From: Pseudomonas cavernicola
Lineage (GTDB): Bacteria; Pseudomonadota; Gammaproteobacteria; Pseudomonadales; Pseudomonadaceae
Reading direction: 5' to 3'
Length of the DNA stretch: 64,000 nt
NCBI RefSeq assembly: GCF_003596405.1
Contig: NZ_QYUR01000002.1
Span: 1,628,501-1,692,500 of the forward strand
Shown: piece after piece, positions 33,056-43,724 of the stretch
Layout: each line of letters begins with the position of its first letter
Numbering within the stretch: the stretch's first letter is position 1
Notes under the pieces: generated by a model
Told to the model about the DNA's origin: nothing
The model's input: the letters and a program-made list of their open reading frames with translations, nothing else
The model's database searches: none
Made by a program: the position numbers and the translations under genes

Positions 33056-34105
33056 ATGAAAACGCACAAAAATAAAAACGCTTTTTATCCATTGCTCCTG
33101 GCCATGACCGCTGGTCTTGGCAGCGCCCAGGCAGCGGAAAATATGGTCGTGGTCGGTTATGGCGGCGCGGGGCAGAAAGCCCAGGACGCAGCCTTCTTCC
33201 AGCCCTTCGGCACCGCAGACGGCAGCCCGCTGATGCAAAGCGAATACAACGGTGAGATGGCCCGAATCAAAGTGATGGCCGACACCGGCAACGTCGATTG
33301 GGATGTGGTGCAGATCGAAGGGCCGGATCTGGCGCGCGGTTGTGAAGAGGGGATGTTCGAGCGGCTCGACTGGAATCAGCTCGGGCGTGCCGATCAGTTG
33401 ATTCCGGATGCGGCGCAAGACTGTGGTTCGGCGGCGCTGGTGTGGAGCGTGGCGATTGCCTACGACACCGACAAGCTGGCTCAGGCGCCGGCCTCCTGGG
33501 CCGACTTCTGGGATGTGCAGAAGGTCCCGGGCAAGCGTGGGCTGCGCAAGCGTGCCGTCTACAACCTGGAGTTCGCCTTGTTGGCCGATGGGGTGAAAGT
33601 CGAGGACGTCTATACCGTGCTGGGTACGCGTGAAGGAGTCGATCGGGCTTTTGCCAAACTCACCGAGTTGAAACCCTATATCCAGTGGTGGGAAGCGGGC
33701 GCGCAACCGCCGCAGTGGCTGGCTTCCGGCGACGTGGTGATGACTTCGACCTATAGCGGCCGTGTCGCTGCCGCCGCCCAGGAAGGGCACCACCTGGCGC
33801 TGGTCTGGCCGGGCAGCCTGTATGGCATGGATTACTGGGCGATCATCAAGGGTTCCCAGCATGCCGAGCGGGCCAAAAAATTCATCGCCTTCACCAATCA
33901 GCCGGACGCCCAGGTCAACTATGTCGAACACATCCCCTATGGGCCGACCAACAAGCAGGCTGCTGAGCGCCTCGACCCCAAGCTGGCCAAGTGGGTGCCG
34001 ACCTCACCGCAGAACCTCGCCGGCGCGCTGCCGATGAACGTGGAGTTCTGGGTCGATCACGGTGAAGAGCTCGAGGAACGCTTCAATTCCTGGGCGGCCA
34101 AGTAA
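33056..34105 (+). CDS. Periplasmic substrate-binding protein, PotD-like (orphan)
   Basis: A 349-residue extracytoplasmic solute-binding protein of the spermidine/putrescine-type family. The signal peptide is MKTHKNKNAFYPLLLAMTAG through AQA (cleavage near residue 26). The mature part has the usual two-lobe pattern, with NVDWDVVQIEG, WADFWDVQKVPGKRGLR and the hinge region VMTSTYSGRV. The ATG at 33056 follows AAGAGGAA; upstream open codons are not used because the signal peptide starts here. No permease or ATPase gene is adjacent, so it must share a transporter encoded elsewhere or act as a sensor or binding component. It is followed by a class II aldolase gene. Confidence 0.88.
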   Translation: MKTHKNKNAFYPLLLAMTAGLGSAQAAENMVVVGYGGAGQKAQDAAFFQPFGTADGSPLMQSEYNGEMARIKVMADTGNVDWDVVQIEGPDLARGCEEGMFERLDWNQLGRADQLIPDAAQDCGSAALVWSVAIAYDTDKLAQAPASWADFWDVQKVPGKRGLRKRAVYNLEFALLADGVKVEDVYTVLGTREGVDRAFAKLTELKPYIQWWEAGAQPPQWLASGDVVMTSTYSGRVAAAAQEGHHLALVWPGSLYGMDYWAIIKGSQHAERAKKFIAFTNQPDAQVNYVEHIPYGPTNKQAAERLDPKLAKWVPTSPQNLAGALPMNVEFWVDHGEELEERFNSWAAK

Positions 34106-34180
34106 GCTGCATGAGGTCGGGCGCCGCAGGGCGTCCGGCCGGCTTGCGCAATCGCGCCGGCAACTACGAGGGTTACGAGG

Positions 34181-34990
34181 ATGAAAGACATCGCAGGAGC
34201 CGCTACGGCGACTGGGCATGCTGCGCTGATAGAGCGCTCGGCGACGGAACAGCGGTTGCGCCAGGAGTTGGCGGCTTGTTATCGGTTGATCGCGCACTTT
34301 CGCATGACCGACCTGATCTTTACGCACATCTCGGTGCGTCTGCCGGGGCCTGAACATCATTTTCTGATCAACCCGTATGGTTTGATGTTCGAGGAAATCA
34401 GCGCCTCGAATCTGGTCAAGATCGGCCTCGATGGGCGAGCGGTCGAGCCCTCGCCCTATCCGGTCAATCCGGCGGGTTTCGTGATTCACAGCGCTATCCA
34501 TGGCGCTCGCGACGATGCGCAGTGCGTGCTGCACACGCATACCAAGGCCGGCTGCGCCGTAGCGGCTCAGGCCTGCGGGCTGTTGCCGGTCAACCAGATA
34601 TCCCTGGAGTTCTACGGGCGGGTCGCCTATCACGACTATGAAGGCATCGCCCTCGACCTCGACGAACAGCAGCGGCTGGTACGCGACCTGGGCGACAAGC
34701 CGGTGTTGATGCTGCGCAACCACGGCCTACTGACCGTGGGCGAGACGGTCGCGCAGGCGTTTTTGCGTATGTATTACCTGGAGAAGGCCTGCGAAATTCA
34801 GCTGGCAGCGCAAGCGGGCGGTGAGCTGGTGCTGCCGGCGGCGTCCGTCTGTGAACACACCGAACGCCAGTTCAACGACCCAGGGCGAGCGCTGGTAGAG
34901 GGTGAGTTGAGCGATCCGGACGGGCCGCAACTGGCCTGGGCTGCCTTGCTGCGGTTGCTCGACCGGGTGGCGCCGGATTACCGCAACTGA
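34181..34990 (+). CDS. Class II aldolase/adducin-family protein
   Basis: A 269-residue zinc-dependent aldolase/epimerase fold. The metal ligands H118 and H120 are in CVLHTHTKAG and H181 in LRNHGLLTVG; the likely acid/base Glu is in MFEEIS (E71/E72). Such proteins cleave or epimerise sugar phosphates or decarboxylate small acids; the substrate here is unknown. It lies 75 bp after the binding protein, probably the same operon, so its substrate may derive from the imported ligand. It ends 24 bp before the convergent TolC gene, with no clear hairpin between them. Confidence 0.85.
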   Translation: MKDIAGAATATGHAALIERSATEQRLRQELAACYRLIAHFRMTDLIFTHISVRLPGPEHHFLINPYGLMFEEISASNLVKIGLDGRAVEPSPYPVNPAGFVIHSAIHGARDDAQCVLHTHTKAGCAVAAQACGLLPVNQISLEFYGRVAYHDYEGIALDLDEQQRLVRDLGDKPVLMLRNHGLLTVGETVAQAFLRMYYLEKACEIQLAAQAGGELVLPAASVCEHTERQFNDPGRALVEGELSDPDGPQLAWAALLRLLDRVAPDYRN

Positions 34991-35014
34991 GCGGGCTTGG
35001 CGTCACGTTCTACC

Positions 35015-36463
35015 TCAGTATTCCGGGCTAGAGCGCAGGCTGGTTTCGGCGGCTTTGGCCAAGTCCGGCGGCAGGAAGTCCTTGTCCGGGTTGTAATCGG
35101 GTTTGAGGAAGCGCGCCAGGGCCTCCAGATCCGCCGGGCTGAGGGTGCCGGCGGCCTGCTTCAGGCGCAGGTTGTCGAGGATGTAGTCGTAACGCGCGTC
35201 GTTGTAGTCGCGCACCGAGCTGTACAGCTGACGCTGGGCGTCGAGCACGTCGACGATGTTCCGCGTACCGACCTGATAACCGATTTCCGTGGCTTCCAGG
35301 GCGCTCTGGTTGGAGATGATCGACTGCTTGCGGGCCTGGACGGTTTCCACGTCGGTATTGACTGCGCGATACAGGTTACGGGTGCTCTCGACGACTTGCC
35401 GGCGCAGGCTTTCACGCAGTTGCTCGGTCTGGTTCAGGCGCTGGTAGGACTCACGCACCTGGGAACTGGTCAGCCCGCCGCTGTAGATCGGGATGTTCAG
35501 CTGCAGGCCGATGCTGCGTTGCTCCACGTCGCCACCGAAGGGCTCTTGGCCGGGCAGCGAAGTGCCGGTGTTGCTGAAGCCGAGGCTGTCATTGTCGCCG
35601 CGCTGGTATTGCGCGACCGCGTCCAGAGTCGGCGCATGCCCGGACTTGCGCTGACGCAAGGTCTCTTCGGCGGCATTGACCGCGTAGTTGCTGGCCTGCA
35701 GGTTGAGGTTCTGCTGCGCGGCGGTATCGACCCAGGCCTTGGCATCATTCGGCGTCGGCGCCAGCACCGGCAGGGTGTGCTTGATTCCTTCGACGGCGTT
35801 GTAGTCGCGGTTGGTCAGAGTGATCAAGGCCTGGAACGCATCATCCACCGCGCGTTGCGCGAGGATGCGGTTGGCCCGTGCGGTGTCGTAACTGGCCTGG
35901 GCTTCGAGGACGTCGGTCTTGTCCGACAGGCCGACATCGAAGCGCTCGTTGGCTTGATCCAGTTGGCGCTTGAAGGCGGCTTCCTCGGCCTTGGTCGAGG
36001 CCAGGGTGTCCTGGGCGCGGAGCACGGCGAAGTAGGTTTCGGCGCTTTGCAGAATCAGATTCTGCTCGGTGGCCGACAGCTCTATGGCCGCCTGCTCGTT
36101 GGTGGCCTCGGCGGCTTGCAGCTGGAACCAGCGATCAGCACGGAAAATCGGCTGGCTGAGGGTGGCTTGATACACCGTGCCGCTGCGGTTGGCCGTATTG
36201 GACGGCTGATCCAGCTTGGTGCGGGTGTTGCTCATGTCGGCGCCGGCGGACAGGTTCGGCAGCAGGCCGGCACGGGCTTGCGGCACCACTTCTTTACGCG
36301 CCTGGTAATCGGCCCGGGCGGCGGCCAGATCGGCGTTATTGTTCACGGCCTCCTGGTAGACGCTGACCAGGTCGGTCTTGGCTGACAGGGGGGCTTCCTC
36401 TGCCCAGGCCAGTCCGCTGGAAGCGGAGGCCACGGCGAGTGCCAGTGAGAGTCTGCGCAGCAT
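35015..36463 (-). CDS. tolC: TolC-family outer membrane efflux channel
   Basis: A 482-residue outer-membrane factor that forms the trimeric exit duct for type I secretion and RND/ABC/MFS efflux. The signal peptide is MLRRLSLALAVASASSGLAWA. Two OEP repeats follow, with long coiled-coil helices (LGARADYQARKE-type and QLDQANERFDVGLSDKTDVLEAQ) and the second-repeat counterpart VGTRNIVDVLDAQRQLY. The start at 36463 gives the cleanest signal peptide; two in-frame ATGs lie 9 and 18 bases upstream. No inner-membrane pump is adjacent. The position upstream of and divergent from thiC matches PAO1 as I recall it. Confidence 0.88.
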   Translation of the reverse strand: MLRRLSLALAVASASSGLAWAEEAPLSAKTDLVSVYQEAVNNNADLAAARADYQARKEVVPQARAGLLPNLSAGADMSNTRTKLDQPSNTANRSGTVYQATLSQPIFRADRWFQLQAAEATNEQAAIELSATEQNLILQSAETYFAVLRAQDTLASTKAEEAAFKRQLDQANERFDVGLSDKTDVLEAQASYDTARANRILAQRAVDDAFQALITLTNRDYNAVEGIKHTLPVLAPTPNDAKAWVDTAAQQNLNLQASNYAVNAAEETLRQRKSGHAPTLDAVAQYQRGDNDSLGFSNTGTSLPGQEPFGGDVEQRSIGLQLNIPIYSGGLTSSQVRESYQRLNQTEQLRESLRRQVVESTRNLYRAVNTDVETVQARKQSIISNQSALEATEIGYQVGTRNIVDVLDAQRQLYSSVRDYNDARYDYILDNLRLKQAAGTLSPADLEALARFLKPDYNPDKDFLPPDLAKAAETSLRSSPEY

Positions 36464-36660
36464 GCTAATCATCCTAATCATTTGGCCTAATTTGGCGGTG
36501 ATAGGCAAGGCTAAGGGGCGCCGCCAAGGGGGTCAAGCGCGCAGATAGCGGCGTGAGTGTAGTTTGCAACAAGCTATGTTGCTTCGCGGGAACAATCGGC
36601 TGTGCCGCTATCGAGTGCGTCATTTTCCGACGGGCTGGTCAGGGTTTTTTGACTTGTGGG

Positions 36661-36690
36661 TTGGTTTTCTCGGCGCGGCTTGATTAGACT
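36661..36690 (+). promoter_or_regulatory. Candidate sigma-70 promoter for thiC
   Basis: TTGGTT (36661-36666) and TAGACT (36685-36690) separated by 18 bases, with TG two bases before the -10. Transcription would start just before the TPP riboswitch. Confidence 0.4.
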
Positions 36691-36697
36691 GGCCACG

Positions 36698-38784
<2,087 letters not shown>

Positions 38785-38791
38785 TCCATAA

Positions 38792-38900
38792 GATCGTTCC
38801 CATGCTCTGCGTGGGAATGTCTCTCTGGACGCTCCAGCGTCCGCTCTTCTGACGCGGAGCGTCACGGGCTGCGTTCCCACGCCGGAGCGTGGGAACGATC
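38792..38900. repeat. REP-like array of inverted repeats
   Basis: About 110 bp of nested palindromes after thiC: outer arms GATCGTTCCCA and TGGGAACGATC (11 bp, perfect), an inner CGTTCCCACGC/GCGTGGGAACG hairpin, and a GACGCTCCAGCGTC element. This is typical of extragenic palindrome arrays in Pseudomonas. Confidence 0.8.
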
Positions 38901-38914
38901 AAGTTATCCGGGTC

Positions 38915-38942
38915 AGCCCCTCACTCAGGTGAGGGGCTTTTC
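38915..38942 (+). terminator. Rho-independent terminator after thiC
   Basis: A 10-bp perfect stem AGCCCCTCAC/GTGAGGGGCT with loop TCAG, followed by TTTTCTATTT. Confidence 0.85.
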
Positions 38943-38971
38943 TATTTATAACTTCTAGGCAGTTCGCCATT

Positions 38972-40264
38972 GTGAATAGCGCTCCTCTCAGCACTTACGC
39001 ACCCTCCATTGCGGTTCCGCTCACGCAGCGGGTCTTTGGTCTGCGTGATCTGTTTTCCCTGTGGTTCTCCCTCGGCATCGGCCTGATGGTGCTGCAGACC
39101 GGCGCACTGCTGGCGCCGGGGTTGGGCATGGCCGGCGCGCTGTTGGCGATTCTGCTCGGCAGTGCCGTCGGCGTGCTGCTGCTGGCCGCGGTCGGGGTAA
39201 TCGGTAGCGATACCGGCCTGGCCTCGATGGCGGCGCTCAAGCTCAGCTTGGGCCGCCGCGGTGCCGCCTTGCCAGCGCTGCTGAACCTGCTGCAGCTGAT
39301 TGGCTGGGGCGCCTTCGAAATCATCGTCATGCGCGATGCCGCCAGTTTGCTTGGCTCGCGTAACTTTGGTGCCGACAGCCAGTGGGCCAACCCCACGCTA
39401 TGGACGCTGGCCTTCGGTGCACTGGCGACCTTGCTGGCGGTCAGCGGGCCACTGGCCTTCGTCCGCCGGGTGCTGCGCCGCTGGGGTATCTGGCTGCTGC
39501 TCGCCGCCTGCGTTTGGCTGACCTGGAATTTGCTGGCCAGGGCCGATCTGCCGGCGCTGTGGGCGCGGACTGGCGATGGTTCGCTGCCGTTCGCCCTGGG
39601 CTTCGATATCGCGATCGCCATGCCGCTGTCCTGGCTGCCGTTGATCGCCGATTACTCGCGATTTGGCAAACGTGCCGGCGGTGTGTTTGGCGGCACCGTG
39701 CTGGGTTTCTTCCTCGGCAACTTCTGGTTGATGAGTTTGGGCGTGGCATACACCTTGGCGTTCGCAGAGAGCGGCGATGTGAATACTCTGCTGTTGGCCC
39801 TGGCCGGGGCGGGGATGGGGATTCCGCTGCTGCTGATTCTGCTCGATGAGTCAGAAAAAGCCTTCGCCGATATCCATTCGGCGGCGGTCTCCACCGGTAT
39901 CCTGCTGCCGCTGTCGGTGGAGCGCCTGGCGCTGATCATCGGCGCGATCTGCACCTTGATCGCCTGGTTCGCGCCGCTGGCGCAATACCAGAACTTCCTG
40001 CTGCTGATCGGTTCGGTGTTCGCGCCGCTGTTTGGTGTGGTGCTGGTCGATCACTTCATCCTGCGCCGCCGCGCCAGCATCACGGCACCTGCCGGGTTGC
40101 GCTGGGCGGCTCTCTCGGCCTGGGCCGGCGGTGTGGCGGTCTATCACCTACTGGCGCATTTCTATCCGGGCGTCGGGGCGACCTTGCCGGCCCTGGTGCT
40201 GGCCGGCGTATTGCAGTTCGGTCTGGGTAGCATGAGCGTACGTAAGGTGGCTTATTCGTCGTGA
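38972..40264 (+). CDS. cytX: Hydroxymethylpyrimidine transporter CytX (NCS1 family)
   Basis: A 430-residue, about 12-helix inner-membrane permease of the NCS1 cytosine/purine family. The pattern FGLRDLFSLWFSLGIGLMVLQTG, then PLSWLPLIADYSRF in the middle and GVVLVDHFILRRR near the C-terminus, fits CytX, the putative HMP importer. A thiamine role is supported by its position directly after thiC. It starts at GTG 38972. It has no THI box of its own in the 187-bp gap, and a strong terminator precedes it, so its control is unclear. Confidence 0.85.
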   Translation: MNSAPLSTYAPSIAVPLTQRVFGLRDLFSLWFSLGIGLMVLQTGALLAPGLGMAGALLAILLGSAVGVLLLAAVGVIGSDTGLASMAALKLSLGRRGAALPALLNLLQLIGWGAFEIIVMRDAASLLGSRNFGADSQWANPTLWTLAFGALATLLAVSGPLAFVRRVLRRWGIWLLLAACVWLTWNLLARADLPALWARTGDGSLPFALGFDIAIAMPLSWLPLIADYSRFGKRAGGVFGGTVLGFFLGNFWLMSLGVAYTLAFAESGDVNTLLLALAGAGMGIPLLLILLDESEKAFADIHSAAVSTGILLPLSVERLALIIGAICTLIAWFAPLAQYQNFLLLIGSVFAPLFGVVLVDHFILRRRASITAPAGLRWAALSAWAGGVAVYHLLAHFYPGVGATLPALVLAGVLQFGLGSMSVRKVAYSS

Positions 40265-40380
40265 ACGAAACAGCCGCTAGCGGCCTGAGCGGTTGATTCG
40301 TTTAGCTGTCGAGGTATCTGTATGAGCTGGGTTTCATGAGGCGCATCCATGCACCTCGCCCTACGGGCAGCTAAAGCTGT

Positions 40381-40406
40381 ACAAAACGGCTTTCCTGCCG
40401 TTTTGT
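40381..40406. terminator. Possible terminator between convergent genes
   Basis: A 10-bp perfect stem ACAAAACGGC/GCCGTTTTGT with a 6-base loop, midway between cytX and the convergent lipoprotein gene. The rest of 40265-40498 shows nothing recognisable. Confidence 0.5.
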
Positions 40407-40498
40407 CGCTGCGCTCTACCCAGCCTACGGAGTCAGGCGCCAGCAGAAATAATTGGCCCGCTCCTACGGTTATCTACCCGCCTGAAAAAGATAGTCGC

Positions 40499-41245
40499 TC
40501 AGCCTCGGCCGGGGAAGTACTGCGGCTTCAGAATACCGTTGAGGCGTGGATAGGGAATCTTCAGCTCGGGATGGCCGGAAGCGTACGGACCGATGCTGTA
40601 GACCGCGTACTTGAGGGTCACCGCGCCGAAGGTCAGGGCCACGTTCTCGGTCGGCTGAAACGGCCAGCTCTTGACGAATTCGGGATCCTGGTCGAGCTTG
40701 TTCGCCACCAGCCAGCCCTGGTGCGCCAGTTGTGCGGCTTGCCAGAAGGCCTGCTCCTGACCAGGCAGCAGCATGTCTTGCAGGGTTAGCGCCCTGTGCA
40801 GCTTGCGATCGTAATTGATGAAACGCCGCCCGGGCATGCCGTGGGCGCCGCCGGTGGACAGGTAGCTGGACAGTTCGATAATCACCAACCCGTCATGCTG
40901 CTCGCGTACTTTCGCTTGCAAGTAGCTGTTCCAGCCGGGCTCCGCGGACTGGAGAAAGGCCTGTTCATAGGCTTTTAGCGAGGCGGGCAGTTGGGCGTCC
41001 GGGGAGTCGCCGGTCATTTCCAGCAACTCATGCTCGATCAGGCTGTTGAGCGCAGGCTCTTCGGCGAAGCTAAGCGTGTCGATGTTGACCAGTGGGCAGT
41101 CGTCACCCTGGCAGCCGGCTTGAGTGTGTTCCCAGGCCAAGCGCTCGGCGCTGATCGGCGCGTTGGGATCTGCCTGGAACAAACTCTGGCAGGCGCCTAA
41201 GGTCAGAGCCAGGGTGGCGAAGAGGGTGACTTTCAGCAGTTGCAT
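40499..41245 (-). CDS. Lipoprotein of the DUF3298 (RsiV-like) type
   Basis: A 248-residue envelope lipoprotein. The signal sequence MQLLKVTLFATLALTLGAC ends in a lipobox with Cys19. The C-terminal domain has the DUF3298/RsiV pattern: FINYDRKLHRALTLQDMLLPGQEQAFW and PFQPTENVALTFGAVTLKYAVYSIGPYASGHPELKIPY. The family binds or senses something at the envelope (RsiV binds lysozyme), but this copy lacks an anti-sigma part, so a direct RsiV role is not implied. Single gene; function unknown. Confidence 0.8.
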   Translation of the reverse strand: MQLLKVTLFATLALTLGACQSLFQADPNAPISAERLAWEHTQAGCQGDDCPLVNIDTLSFAEEPALNSLIEHELLEMTGDSPDAQLPASLKAYEQAFLQSAEPGWNSYLQAKVREQHDGLVIIELSSYLSTGGAHGMPGRRFINYDRKLHRALTLQDMLLPGQEQAFWQAAQLAHQGWLVANKLDQDPEFVKSWPFQPTENVALTFGAVTLKYAVYSIGPYASGHPELKIPYPRLNGILKPQYFPGRG

Positions 41246-41582
41246 GGCATTCCTTGGCGGTTCCGGGATTTCAATGAAGGTCGGGGTTCGACTGTCGCTG
41301 GCGAGCTGAGTTCGCTGCTCGTGGTCTGTACGGCTAGTTCGTTAGCTCAAGTTCGGATGCCTGGAGTCTCGAGACAAGGCGCGGCAACGCAGTATCGGGG
41401 CTTCAGGCGCCGAAGTTGACTAATGGAGCTGGCCACGCAGGCCGCTAGACCAACAGAATCGGCTGAGTATCCTGGCAGCCCGAGAGCGATCTTGAAAGGG
41501 GCTGCGGTGGTTGAACAGGCGCGCTAGGATGACGTGAAGCCAAGGACTTTTCAGGCTCGAACCAGTCAGGAGTGGGGAACCG
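41246..41582. other. Divergent intergenic region without recognised elements
   Basis: The 337-bp gap between the lipoprotein and nudF must contain both promoters. I see no convincing -35/-10 pair, no hairpin with a T-run, and no ORF with a ribosome site. AGGAG near 41570 is the nudF ribosome site. Confidence 0.5.
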
Positions 41583-42200
41583 ATGAGCGACACTTTTATC
41601 CCAGGCCCAGAGGCTGTCGAAATCGTCGAACGGGAAAATTGTTTCCGCGGTTTCTACAAGCTCGACCGTGTGCATTTCCGTCATCGCCTGTTTGCGGGAG
41701 GCATGGGGCCGCAGATCAGTCGCGAACTGTTCGTGCGGCATGATGCGGTCTGCGTACTGCCCTACGACCCAAAGCACGATTGCGTGGTGCTGATCGAGCA
41801 GTTCCGCATCGGCGCCCTGGATAAGAGTCCGAATCCGTGGCTGTTAGAGTTGGTGGCTGGATTGATCGACCAGGATGAAGAGCCGGAAGACGTGGCCCGC
41901 CGCGAAGCCGTAGAGGAAGCCGACTTGACCCTCGGCGCGTTGTGGCCGATCAGCGTGTACTACCCTTCGCCGGGAGGTTCGGACGAGCGGGTTCACCTGT
42001 TTGTCGGGCGTTGTGACAGTGTGGGCGCTGGTGGCGTGCACGGGCTGGCCGAGGAAGGGGAGGACATTCGCGTGCATGTCTTGCCGCTGGAGGACGCCTT
42101 GGCGGCGGTACGCGATGGGCGTATCGACAACGCGGCGAGCATCATTGCGTTGCAATGGCTGGCACTCAATCGTGCCGAAGTGAGGGGATTGTGGGTGTAA
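41583..42200 (+). CDS. nudF: ADP-ribose pyrophosphatase
   Basis: Nudix hydrolase of 205 residues that splits ADP-ribose and related ADP-sugars to AMP and sugar phosphate. The Nudix box is GLIDQDEEPEDVARREAVEEADL (residues 95-117, quoted only by its key parts: G95, E101, R109, E110, E113, E114), with Asp replacing the usual last Gly. The ATG at 41583 follows AGGAG. The stop overlaps the next start by 10 bp, and the run nudF, DUF1249, cpdA, yqiA, parE is the usual Pseudomonas/enteric order. Confidence 0.92.
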   Translation: MSDTFIPGPEAVEIVERENCFRGFYKLDRVHFRHRLFAGGMGPQISRELFVRHDAVCVLPYDPKHDCVVLIEQFRIGALDKSPNPWLLELVAGLIDQDEEPEDVARREAVEEADLTLGALWPISVYYPSPGGSDERVHLFVGRCDSVGAGGVHGLAEEGEDIRVHVLPLEDALAAVRDGRIDNAASIIALQWLALNRAEVRGLWV

Positions 42201-42643
42201 ACCTGCTGCGTGAACGTTACCGGGTCGACCTGATCGGGCTGCAGGCCGCGTGTGAGGCCAACTACGCGCGGCTGATGCGCCTGTTGCCGGCGATGCGTGA
42301 CGAACGAAGCTCGCGCCGGGTGGCCTTGAGTCAGGGCGAGCGTTTGCTCGGTGTGCTGGCGCTGGATGTATTGGAGGCCTGCCCCTACACCACCACCCTG
42401 CAAGTGCGCCAGGAACATAGTCTGCCCTGGCTGCCGGTGCCGCAGCTGGAAGTGCGGGTCTACCACGATGCACGCATGGCAGAAGTGATCAGTGCGGAGA
42501 ATGCGCGACGTTTTCGCAGCATTTATCCCTACCCGAATGCAGCGATGCACCAGCCGGATGAGAAGACCCAGCTCAACCTGTTTCTCGGCGAGTGGCTGAG
42601 CCATTGTCTGGCCTGCGGTCACGAGTTGGAGCCGGTGCGCTAG
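42191..42643 (+). CDS. DUF1249-family protein (YqiB-like)
   Basis: A 150-residue cytoplasmic protein of unknown role, conserved beside nudF and cpdA in gammaproteobacteria (YqiB in E. coli). It starts at GTG 42191, overlapping nudF by 10 bp, with AGGGG upstream. Recognisable blocks are ACEANYARLMRLLP, VLEACPYTTTLQV and RFRSIYPYPNAAMHQPDEKTQ. No catalytic motif is evident. The next gene, cpdA, starts 122 bp downstream. Confidence 0.8.
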   Translation: MGVNLLRERYRVDLIGLQAACEANYARLMRLLPAMRDERSSRRVALSQGERLLGVLALDVLEACPYTTTLQVRQEHSLPWLPVPQLEVRVYHDARMAEVISAENARRFRSIYPYPNAAMHQPDEKTQLNLFLGEWLSHCLACGHELEPVR

Positions 42644-42764
42644 CAGTATCAGACGGTTCCTATTGCTTAGTGCTTGCTAACTGTGATCTATGCCCGCAAC
42701 GCGGCTTTACCGTTACCCGCTTGAGCCACCATAATGCCAGCGATCCCGCTCAAGGAGACGGTCC

Positions 42765-43580
42765 TTGCCGAACTCGTCCACTCTCGCTGCTGATTCCTCA
42801 GTGCTGCTGGTGCAGTTATCCGATAGCCATCTGCTCGCTGACGCGCACGGCAAACTGCTCGGCATGGACACCCAGGACAGCTTGCAGCGGGTGATTGAAC
42901 GGGTGCTCGAAGAACAGCCGCAGATTGATCTGGTGCTGGCCAGTGGGGATATCTCGCAGGACGGTTCGCTTGAATCCTATGCACGCTTTCGCCAACTGAC
43001 CTCGGTGATTGCGGCCCCTGCACGCTGGTTTCCGGGCAATCACGATGAACTGCCAGCCATGCGCAGCGCAAGTGTCGAGAGTGAACTGTTGGAGCCGGTG
43101 GTGGATCTCGGCGGCTGGCGGATCACCTTGCTCGACTCATCCATCCCGGGCGCGGTGCCTGGTTATCTGGATGAGCAGCAGCTCGGCTTGCTCGCGCGGT
43201 CGTTGAGCGAAGCGCCTGAACGACACCATTTGATCTGCCTCCATCACCATCCTGTGTCGATTGGCTGCCGTTGGATGGAGCCGATTGGGCTACGTAACCC
43301 CGATGAACTGTTCGCCGTGCTGGATCGCTTCCCACAGGTGCGGGCATTGCTCTGGGGGCATATCCACCAGGAGTTCGACCAGCAGCGTAACGGCGTGCGT
43401 TTACTCGCCTCGCCGTCGACCTGCGTGCAGTTCGCCCCCGGTAGCGAGGAGTTTCAGGTCGACCAGGAGGCGCCGGGCTATCGTTGGCTGCGCCTGCATG
43501 CCGATGGCCAGCTGGAAACCGGGGTATCGCGGGTTACCGGTATTCCCTTTGTCGTGGACTACAGCGTCAAAGGTTATTGA
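42765..43580 (+). CDS. cpdA: 3',5'-cAMP phosphodiesterase
   Basis: Class III metallophosphoesterase (271 residues) that hydrolyses cAMP and so limits Vfr/CRP signalling. All metal motifs are present: LSDSHLL (DxH), GDISQDGS, GNHDE, CLHHHP and GHIHQ. The start is TTG at 42765, supported by a strong AAGGAG seven bases upstream and the normal N-terminus; the first possible ATG is too far inside. Confidence 0.93.
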   Translation: MPNSSTLAADSSVLLVQLSDSHLLADAHGKLLGMDTQDSLQRVIERVLEEQPQIDLVLASGDISQDGSLESYARFRQLTSVIAAPARWFPGNHDELPAMRSASVESELLEPVVDLGGWRITLLDSSIPGAVPGYLDEQQLGLLARSLSEAPERHHLICLHHHPVSIGCRWMEPIGLRNPDELFAVLDRFPQVRALLWGHIHQEFDQQRNGVRLLASPSTCVQFAPGSEEFQVDQEAPGYRWLRLHADGQLETGVSRVTGIPFVVDYSVKGY

Positions 43581-43724
43581 GCCGATCCAGGTTGTGGGAA
43601 AACTACTGCGCTCGGCTAGACGGCCTGGATTGCCTGAGTTTGCCCATCTCATGTTAAAAGTTGGCTGACCAAGGCTCGCGAGGCTTTGCTAAAGTGCGCG
43701 GCAAACGGTTTAGGAATCGCCCGC

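Noticed and set aside
34997..36385. 462-codon plus-strand frame over the TolC gene
   Set aside because: The minus strand encodes a full TolC-family protein with signal peptide; the plus frame is low-complexity Gly/Val/Leu.
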